NCBI RefSeq assembly: GCF_017874235.1
Contig: NZ_JAGGLC010000007.1
Location: 61,615-125,614, forward strand
Direction: 5' to 3'
Source of the DNA: Halolamina salifodinae
GTDB lineage: Archaea > Halobacteriota > Halobacteria > Halobacteriales > Haloferacaceae
DNA: 64,000 nt
Part shown: in pieces, positions 52,003-58,632 of the stretch
How the letters are laid out: the number at the start of each line of letters is the position of its first letter
Numbering within the stretch: the stretch's first letter is position 1
Notes under the pieces: model-generated
The model's database searches: none
Told to the model about the DNA's origin: nothing
Seen by the model: only the letters and a program-made list of their open reading frames with translations
Made by a program: the position numbers and the translations under genes

Positions 52003-53601
52003 ATGACTGAGGATACACCCACACCGAAGACCGACGGGGGCACCGATAGCGTAGCAAGCGACGACGTTGCCCTCGACCCCTGGGGCTCCTCGACCATCGA
52101 GGATTACCGCAAACTGTTCGAGCAGTTCGGCATCGAGGAGTTCGACGCTGCGGCGGTGCCGGATCCGCACTACCTGATGCGCCGGGGCGCCATCTTCGGC
52201 CACCGGGAGTACGGCCGGGTGGTCGAGGCGATGGTCAACGACGAGCCGTTCGCGGCGCTCTCGGGGTTCATGCCGACGGGCGACCCCCACATCGGCCACA
52301 AGCTGGTGTTCGACGAACTCATCTGGCACCAGCAGCAGGGCGGCGAGGTGTACGGCCTGATCGCCGACATGGAGGCCCACTCCGCGCGGGGGATGTCGTG
52401 GGACGAGATCGACGAGCACGCCCGGAGCTACCTGCTCTCGCTGATCGCGCTGGGGTTCGACGTCGAGGACGGCGAACTCTACCGCCAGTCCGACAACCGC
52501 ACCCTGCAGGATCTGGCGTTCGAGATCGGCTCGACGACGAACTTCTCGGAGTTCGAGGCCATCTACGGCTTCGGCGGCGAGACGAACGTCAGCCACATGC
52601 AGTCGGTCGTCACGCAGTTGGCGGACATCCTCTACCCCCAACTCGACGAGCCGATGCCGACGGTGATCCCGGTCGGGCCGGATCAGGACCCGCACGTCCG
52701 GTTCGCCCGCGACGCCGCCGCCCGGATGCGCTACTTCAAGGTGACCGAGGCGTTCGCCTCCTTCGAACTCGACGACGAGGAGCGCGAACTGTTCAGTGCG
52801 CTGTACGACACGATGACGGCGGACGACGGCGTCGATACTGACGACCTGCGGTGTGAGGACGCCGCGGAGTATCTTTCCGAGCGTGAGTTCGCCGCGGCGG
52901 GCGTCGACGCCGACCCCGCCACCCACGAGTCACTGATCGAGAAGCTCGAAAACGGCGGGAAGGAGCCGATCCGGCCACGGGTCCGCTTCCTCGACCGCAA
53001 CGCCAACGCGGCGGCGTTCGACGCGCTGATCGAGGAGATCCCGGGCGAGAAGCGGCGCTACGAGGCCCACATCGACAGCTTCGACCTCGACCGCGAGGCG
53101 GCTGGCGAGATCGCGCGGGAGGTCGAGATCGCACACGACGGCTACGGCTTCGAGCGGCCGTCGTCGATCTACCACCGCTTCATGACCGGGCTGACCGGCG
53201 GGAAGATGTCCTCCTCGGTCCCGGCGTCGCACATCTCGCTGCTCGACGACCCGGAGGACGGCTACGACAAGGTAAAATCCGCCGCGACGGGCGGCCGCGC
53301 GACCGCGGAGGAGCAGCGTGAACTCGGCGGCCAACCCGACGAGTGTCCGGTGTACGAGCTGTACGCCTACCTGCTCACGGAGGCCGACGACGAGTTCGCG
53401 GCCCGGGTGTACGAGGAGTGTGCTGAGGGTGAACGGCTCTGTGGTGGCTGTAAGGAGCAGGCCGCAGAGCTGATGCAGGAGTTCCTCGCGGAGCATCAGG
53501 AGAAACGCGAGGAGGCAAAGGAGGTGCTGGCGGGCGTCGATATCGACCTGGACAGCGACCGGCGCGGGCTCGGCGGGCAGGAAGGCGAAGACGCGGTTTA
53601 G
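52003..53601 (+). CDS. trpS: Tryptophanyl-tRNA synthetase
   Basis: Charges tRNA-Trp. The 532-residue class I enzyme has the HIGH-like PTGDPHIGHKL and the KMSKS-like GGKMSSS, plus IPVGPDQDPHVRFARD, in the catalytic core. The 40-residue N-terminal extension (TPTPKTDGGTDS) is acidic and disordered. It directly follows endA with a 2-bp gap, forming an operon. ATG at 52003. Its cysteine pairs CAEG/CGGC near the end may bind zinc. Confidence 0.96.
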   Translation: MTEDTPTPKTDGGTDSVASDDVALDPWGSSTIEDYRKLFEQFGIEEFDAAAVPDPHYLMRRGAIFGHREYGRVVEAMVNDEPFAALSGFMPTGDPHIGHKLVFDELIWHQQQGGEVYGLIADMEAHSARGMSWDEIDEHARSYLLSLIALGFDVEDGELYRQSDNRTLQDLAFEIGSTTNFSEFEAIYGFGGETNVSHMQSVVTQLADILYPQLDEPMPTVIPVGPDQDPHVRFARDAAARMRYFKVTEAFASFELDDEERELFSALYDTMTADDGVDTDDLRCEDAAEYLSEREFAAAGVDADPATHESLIEKLENGGKEPIRPRVRFLDRNANAAAFDALIEEIPGEKRRYEAHIDSFDLDREAAGEIAREVEIAHDGYGFERPSSIYHRFMTGLTGGKMSSSVPASHISLLDDPEDGYDKVKSAATGGRATAEEQRELGGQPDECPVYELYAYLLTEADDEFAARVYEECAEGERLCGGCKEQAAELMQEFLAEHQEKREEAKEVLAGVDIDLDSDRRGLGGQEGEDAV

Positions 53602-53658
53602 GGCTGATACGCTCCGGTTTCCGCTTTCTTTGGATCTTGATGAGGTGACGGTCTTGAC

Positions 53659-54046
53659 GCGAACGGCAACAGCGCCACCAATAGGACCGCGGAGTTCCCA
53701 TGGCCACTTGTGACCGCGCCGGCCCGAACCGCGACCACAGCCTCCCCAGCCGATTCGCTCCCTCCGGCAGAGCAAGCTCTGCCGTGCTCTCGTTCGCTTC
53801 ACTCCTCCCCGCCAGCGGAATCTTCGATTCCGCCCTGCTCGCGGGATCCTCACGGTCGTTCGCGTCCGTCGACGCGAACGCTTCGCGCCACCGCCGGCTG
53901 CTGAGCGGTGGGCGCCTCGCGGGCGTCAACGAGAGCCGCAGGCTCTCGTCTGCCAACCAGAAATCTCCGATTTCTGGTGACCGGGCCTCGTGCCCGGCGC
54001 CCTGCGGTCGCAAGTAGTCAAGCATCGAGATGCTGTTGCCGTCGCC
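53659..54046 (-). repeat. Long palindromic interspersed repeat, copy R4 (reverse orientation)
   Basis: Read on the minus strand, R4 has the left arm gcgacggcaacagcatctcg, the inverted end acttgcgaccgc (54015-54004), the core, the inverted end gcggtcacaagt (53717-53706) and the right arm ggaactccgcgg. Core hairpins are ccagaaatc/gatttctgg and cgagagc/gctctcg (in place of gagaatc in R1), with further palindromes gaatc/gattc and ggcagagc/gctctgcc that are not in R1 or R2. It occupies the trpS-pheS gap; the leader region described below begins after it. Confidence 0.85.
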
Positions 54047-54112
54047 GCTCGCAGTTGTCCAGCACCGATTCCAAACGACACTCACTCACCCGTTCTCAGC
54101 CCGTTCGCGGAA

Positions 54113-54120
54113 GTTTTTTG
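54113..54120 (+). promoter_or_regulatory. TATA-like box upstream of the pheST leader
   Basis: The A/T-rich run aagttttttg at 54111-54120 is 25-32 bp before an ATG at 54145. That is leaderless-promoter spacing for a 24-codon open frame, not for pheS itself (54331), where no comparable element is seen. Confidence 0.55.
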
Positions 54121-54144
54121 CGCGCTCGGGGAATCCACTCACGT

Positions 54145-54219
54145 ATGGCGCCCGACACCGCCGCCCGCACGAATCGCGCTGCAGCCGACGGCCGCGGGGT
54201 CGGGTTCTTCTTCGCCTAA
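54145..54219 (+). CDS. Candidate Phe-rich leader peptide of pheST, 24 aa
   Basis: A 24-codon open frame starts ATG at 54145 and ends TAA at 54217-54219. Its end reads GRGVGFFFA, with three consecutive TTC codons at 54205-54213, right before pheST. A promoter-like element sits at the correct distance upstream. Downstream the segment ccgacc (54260-54265) can pair either with ggtcgg at 54198-54203, just before the Phe codons, or with ggtcgg at 54223-54228, just after the stop. This layout resembles bacterial pheST attenuators. No precedent in archaea is known to me, so the call is a hypothesis. Confidence 0.45.
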   Translation: MAPDTAARTNRAAADGRGVGFFFA

Positions 54220-54330
54220 GTCGGTCGGCGGAGTCCGGCGCGGTGCGGCCCGGGCGAAACCGACCGAGCGGGCAGTACCACACCCGGAGCGACGACGCCG
54301 GGGCGACTAACTGCGAACTACACACCACAT

Positions 54331-55872
54331 ATGCGACTCCCGGAACGACAGGTCGCGGCCCTCGAAGCCGCGAGCGCGACCGATGCACAGCCGATCCCCG
54401 ACCTCGCCGCCGAGGCGGGGATCGACGAGGCGGCGGCCACCACCGCCGTCTTCGAACTGGAAGCGGACGGACTCGTCGAGGTCGAAAGCGAGACCGAGGG
54501 ATCTGTCTCGCTCACCGACGAGGCCCACGAATATCTCGAGGACGGCCTGCCCGAGGTGCGGTTCTACCGCGCGGCCGTGGAGGCGGGCGCCGCCGCCGAG
54601 CCAGTATCGATGGGCCAGATTATCGGCGCCGCGGGACTCGAAGGCCCGCAGGTCGACATCGCGCTCTCGAACTTCGCTCGAAAGGGGTACGGCCAGATCG
54701 AGAGCGGCGAAGTCTCGGCCAACCCGGACGCTGACCCCGATTCGGACCCCGAGGCTGCGGCACTCGAAACGCTCGCGGCGGGGGAGACCGTCGACGACGG
54801 CGACATCCTCGAGCGACTCGACGAGCGCGGGCTGATCGAGCGCGAGGAACACACCGTGCGCTCGGTGCTGCTGACCGACGACGGCGTCGACGCGCTGATG
54901 GCCGGCGTCGAAGCCGCGGAGACCGCCGACCGACTCACCCCCGAGATGCTGACCTCCGGGGAGTGGGACGACGTGGAGTTCACCGACTACAACGTCGAAG
55001 CCGACGCGACTGAGGCCGGCGCGGGCAAGGTCCACGTGCTCCGGCAGGCTGGCGAGCGCGTGAAGGACGTGCTCGTCGGGATGGGCTTTCAGGAAATGGA
55101 CGGCCCCCACGCCGACGCCGACTTCTGGATCAACGACGCGCTGTTCATGCCCCAGGACCACCCCGCACGGACCCACTGGGACCGCTTTGCGCTGGACGTT
55201 GATCCCGTCGGGGACCTGCCGGAGGACCTCGTGCGAGCGGTCGAGAACGCCCACCGCGAGGGTGTCGGCTCGGACGGCGACGGCTATCACTCGCCGTGGA
55301 GCGAGGACTTCGCCCGGGAAGTCGCGCTGCGGGGGCACACGACGTCGCTCTCGATGCGGTATCTCGCCGGGGCGGCTGAGGCACTCTCCGACGGTGACGG
55401 GCAACCGTCGGAGGGGGGCGACCTCGAACCGCCGCAGCGCTACTTCTCCGTGGAGAAGGCCTACCGCAACGACACCATCGACTCCACGCACCTGCTGGAG
55501 TTCTTCCAGATCGAGGGCTGGGTGATGGCCGAGGACCTCTCGGTGCGGGACCTGATGGGGACCTTCGAGGAGTTCTACGCCCAGTTCGGGATCACGGACG
55601 TGCAGTTCAAACCCCACTACAACCCCTACACGGAGCCGAGCTTCGAGCTGTTCGGCCGGCACCCCGAGACCGACGAACTGATCGAGATTGGCAACTCGGG
55701 TATCTTCCGCGAGGAGGTGCTCTCGCCGCTGGGCGTCGAGTGTGACGTGATGGCCTGGGGGCTCGCGCTCGAACGGCTGGCGATGCTGTACACCGGCGCC
55801 GAAGACATCCGCGACCTGCACGGAACGCTCGCGGATCTTGAGTTCCTACGGAACGCAGAGGTGATCTACTGA
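54331..55872 (+). CDS. pheS: Phenylalanyl-tRNA synthetase alpha subunit
   Basis: Catalytic subunit of the heterotetrameric PheRS. The 513-residue protein has N-terminal winged-helix-like tRNA-binding domains (about residues 1-190) and the class II core with GMGFQEMDGPHADADFWINDALF (motif 1 region), YFSVEKAYRNDTIDSTHLLEFFQIEGW (motif 2) and GLALERLAMLYTG (motif 3). ATG at 54331. The stop overlaps the pheT start by one base. The leader with three Phe codons lies upstream. Confidence 0.97.
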   Translation: MRLPERQVAALEAASATDAQPIPDLAAEAGIDEAAATTAVFELEADGLVEVESETEGSVSLTDEAHEYLEDGLPEVRFYRAAVEAGAAAEPVSMGQIIGAAGLEGPQVDIALSNFARKGYGQIESGEVSANPDADPDSDPEAAALETLAAGETVDDGDILERLDERGLIEREEHTVRSVLLTDDGVDALMAGVEAAETADRLTPEMLTSGEWDDVEFTDYNVEADATEAGAGKVHVLRQAGERVKDVLVGMGFQEMDGPHADADFWINDALFMPQDHPARTHWDRFALDVDPVGDLPEDLVRAVENAHREGVGSDGDGYHSPWSEDFAREVALRGHTTSLSMRYLAGAAEALSDGDGQPSEGGDLEPPQRYFSVEKAYRNDTIDSTHLLEFFQIEGWVMAEDLSVRDLMGTFEEFYAQFGITDVQFKPHYNPYTEPSFELFGRHPETDELIEIGNSGIFREEVLSPLGVECDVMAWGLALERLAMLYTGAEDIRDLHGTLADLEFLRNAEVIY

Positions 55873-57821
55873 TGCCCGTCGTCGATATCGACACTGACGA
55901 ACTGCGCCGACTGACCGGCCACGACGAAAAGGACGACGACCAACTGAAGGAGGACCTGTTCGGCCTCGGACTGGAGTTCGAGGGCGAGACCGAGGAGGGC
56001 GACCTGCAGTTCGAGTTCGCGCCGGACCGCCTCGACCGGCTCTCCGTCGAGGGCGTCGCGCGCTCGCTGCGCTACCACTACGGCGACGACCGCGGCGTCG
56101 ACGTCCCCGACACGAACGATTCGGACTGGACGATTCAGGTCGATTCGTCCGTGCCCGACGAGCGCCCGTACGTCGCGGGCGCGGTCGTGCGCGGCGTCGA
56201 TCTGGACGAGGACGCGCTGGACTCGCTGATCCAGCTCCAGGAGAAGCTCCACGCGACGATGGGGCGCAAGCGCGCGAAGGGCGCCATCGGAATCCACGAC
56301 CTCACGATGCTGAAAGCCGAGCGCATCGAGCAGCGCGAGATCGGCGAGGAGAACGACCTCGAAAAGCCCGAGGACCTCACGCCCGTCGGCGGCGACGATA
56401 CGGGCCCGACCGACGTGAGTGGCCCGACGATCACCTACCGCGGGATCGATCCCGAGGGTGACGAGTTCGTCCCGCTGGACGCCGACAAGGGGATGACACC
56501 TGCCGAGGTGCTCACCGACCACCCGACCGGCGAGGAGTACGCCGACATCGTGCGCGAGTACGAGCGCTACCCCGCCATCTACGACGAACTGGGGCTGTTC
56601 TCGTTCCCGCCGGTGATCAACGGCCAGCGGACAGAGGTGACCACCGAGTCCCGGGAGCTACTGGTCGAACTCACCGGCACCGACCAGTGGACCATCGACC
56701 GGATGCTGGCGATCATCTGCTACGCGCTCGACGCGCGCGGTGCGACTCTCGAGAACGTCGACGTGGTGTACGCCGACGACGCCGCCGGCGAGCACGCCGG
56801 CGACCACCTCGTCAGGCCCGAACTCGACACGCGCGAGAAGACCGTTTCCCACGACCGGATCGAGACGACGCTCGGCATCGATCTGGAGATGGAGGAAGTC
56901 ATCGACCTGTTCGAGCGATCCGGCCTCGATGCGACCGCGAATCTGGGCGAAACAGCCGAGTACGAGGTCGAAATTCCGCCCTATCGGACCGACGTGCTCC
57001 ACCCCGCGGACCTCGTCGACGACGTGGGTCGGGCGTACGGCTTCGACGAACTCGAACCCGAATACCCCGACATCGGCACCATCGGCGGCCGTCACGAGCG
57101 GAGTCGACTGGAGCGTGCGACCCGGAGCGCGCTCGTGGGGCTGGGGTTCGAGGACCTGCTGAACTTCCACCTCAGTTCGCCCGCGGAGAACTACTGGCGG
57201 ATGACGGAGTATCTGGGGAAGGACGTCTCCTCGGCGCTTTCCTCGGAGGATCTCTCCCCCGACGAGCGGGAGTTCCTGAACGACGAGGGGCTCGCGTTCG
57301 AGGAGGTGCTCGACGACGAGCAACTCCGCGACGTCGTCACCGACCAGTACGGGGACGTGGTTGGGTTCGGCGCCCCGGTTCGAGTCACCAGCGCCTACAG
57401 CGAGGACTACACGCAACTCCGGACGTGGGCGCTGCCCTCCATCATGCACGTACTGGAGAACAACACCCACCGGCGCTACCCGCAGGAACTCGCGGAAGTG
57501 GGCTTCGTCGCGGAGCAGGACGACGAGGAGAACACCCACGTCGCCGAGCACCGCACCGTCGCGGCCGCGATTGCGCGCACGGACGCGACCTACGAGGACA
57601 TCAAGGGCAAACTGCAGGCGCTCGTCGCCGAGTTCGACGTCGACCTCGAAACGCCCGCCACCGAACACCCGAGCTTCATCGACGGGCGCGCGGCCGAGGT
57701 CGTCATCGACGGCGAATCCGTGGGCGTGATCGGCGAAATCCACCCGCGCGTGCTGGTCGAGCGGGATCTGGAGGTGCCGGTCGCGGCCTTCGAGTTCCGG
57801 CTGGACGCGCTGGCCGAGTAG
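55872..57821 (+). CDS. pheT: Phenylalanyl-tRNA synthetase beta subunit
   Basis: Structural and editing subunit of PheRS. The 649-residue protein has the B3/B4 editing domain (about residues 110-290, FSFPPVINGQRTEV) and a catalytic-like domain with LGFEDLLNFHLSSPAENYWRM and EDYTQLRTWALPSIMHVLENNTHR. Between these last two segments lies a run of about 60 extra residues (roughly 445-500, SSEDLSPDEREFLNDEGLAF), longer than I expect for archaeal PheT. ATG at 55872 overlaps the pheS stop (TGATG). Confidence 0.96.
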   Translation: MPVVDIDTDELRRLTGHDEKDDDQLKEDLFGLGLEFEGETEEGDLQFEFAPDRLDRLSVEGVARSLRYHYGDDRGVDVPDTNDSDWTIQVDSSVPDERPYVAGAVVRGVDLDEDALDSLIQLQEKLHATMGRKRAKGAIGIHDLTMLKAERIEQREIGEENDLEKPEDLTPVGGDDTGPTDVSGPTITYRGIDPEGDEFVPLDADKGMTPAEVLTDHPTGEEYADIVREYERYPAIYDELGLFSFPPVINGQRTEVTTESRELLVELTGTDQWTIDRMLAIICYALDARGATLENVDVVYADDAAGEHAGDHLVRPELDTREKTVSHDRIETTLGIDLEMEEVIDLFERSGLDATANLGETAEYEVEIPPYRTDVLHPADLVDDVGRAYGFDELEPEYPDIGTIGGRHERSRLERATRSALVGLGFEDLLNFHLSSPAENYWRMTEYLGKDVSSALSSEDLSPDEREFLNDEGLAFEEVLDDEQLRDVVTDQYGDVVGFGAPVRVTSAYSEDYTQLRTWALPSIMHVLENNTHRRYPQELAEVGFVAEQDDEENTHVAEHRTVAAAIARTDATYEDIKGKLQALVAEFDVDLETPATEHPSFIDGRAAEVVIDGESVGVIGEIHPRVLVERDLEVPVAAFEFRLDALAE

Positions 57822-57890
57822 CGACCGGACGAGTCTTTTTGAGGGATCGGGAGTCAGTTCGGGGTAGGTCGGGTCCCCGGCCACGCCACC

Positions 57891-58565
57891 ATGACGAGCA
57901 ATCTCGACGAATTCGTGACTGCGAACGCCCCGGCGGAGGGGCGTGAGCGCTTCGAATTGGAGAACAGCAAACTGCTCGACGTCGACGTCGCCGACGGCCT
58001 GCTCGCGAAAGTCGGCTCGATGGTCGCCTACGAGGGCGACGTGAGCTTCACCGGCGTCTCCTCGGCAGAGGGCGGCCTTACCGGCTTCCTCAAGGAGAAA
58101 GCCACCAGCGAGGGGACGCCCGTGATGAAGATCGAAGGCGAGGGAAGCGTCTATCTCGCCGATCAGGAAAAGCGTATCCAGCTGCTCGAACTCGGCGCCG
58201 ACGAGGGTATCTCGGTCAACGGCAACGACGTGTTGGCGTTCGAGGAGCGCGTCGACTACGAGATCGGCACCATCGGCAGCCTCGGCGGCGCGTCGGCGGC
58301 CGGGCTGACGAACGTCTTCCTCTCCGGGCCGGGCGTCGTCGCCGTCACGACCCACGGCGACCCGCTGGTGCTCGAACCGCCGGTCAGCACCGACCCCAAC
58401 GCCACCGTGGCGTGGAGCAGCGACCTCAGCCCCAGCATCGGGGCCAACCGCAGCCTCGGGGACATGGTCGGCCAGTCCTCCGACGAGCGCTACCAGATGC
58501 AGTTCGACGGCAACTCCGGGTTCGTCGTCGTCCAGCCCTACGAGGAGGCGCCGGGACAGGGCTGA
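57891..58565 (+). CDS. AIM24-family protein
   Basis: The 224-residue protein resembles the AIM24 family (TraT-like beta fold): FELENSKLLDVDV, GDVSFTGVSS, FLSGPGVVAVTTHGDP, and GFVVVQPYEE. Eukaryotic AIM24 affects mitochondrial cristae; prokaryotic members have no known role. Starts at ATG 57891 after a TTTTT run at about 57836, which may end the pheST transcript. It lies between pheT and valS in the same direction. Confidence 0.85.
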   Translation: MTSNLDEFVTANAPAEGRERFELENSKLLDVDVADGLLAKVGSMVAYEGDVSFTGVSSAEGGLTGFLKEKATSEGTPVMKIEGEGSVYLADQEKRIQLLELGADEGISVNGNDVLAFEERVDYEIGTIGSLGGASAAGLTNVFLSGPGVVAVTTHGDPLVLEPPVSTDPNATVAWSSDLSPSIGANRSLGDMVGQSSDERYQMQFDGNSGFVVVQPYEEAPGQG

Positions 58566-58632
58566 GGCCCCTGCCGCGGGCACCCACAGGACCGAGTTCT
58601 TTAACAGGCGCTCACGGGAACGTTCACCCAAC

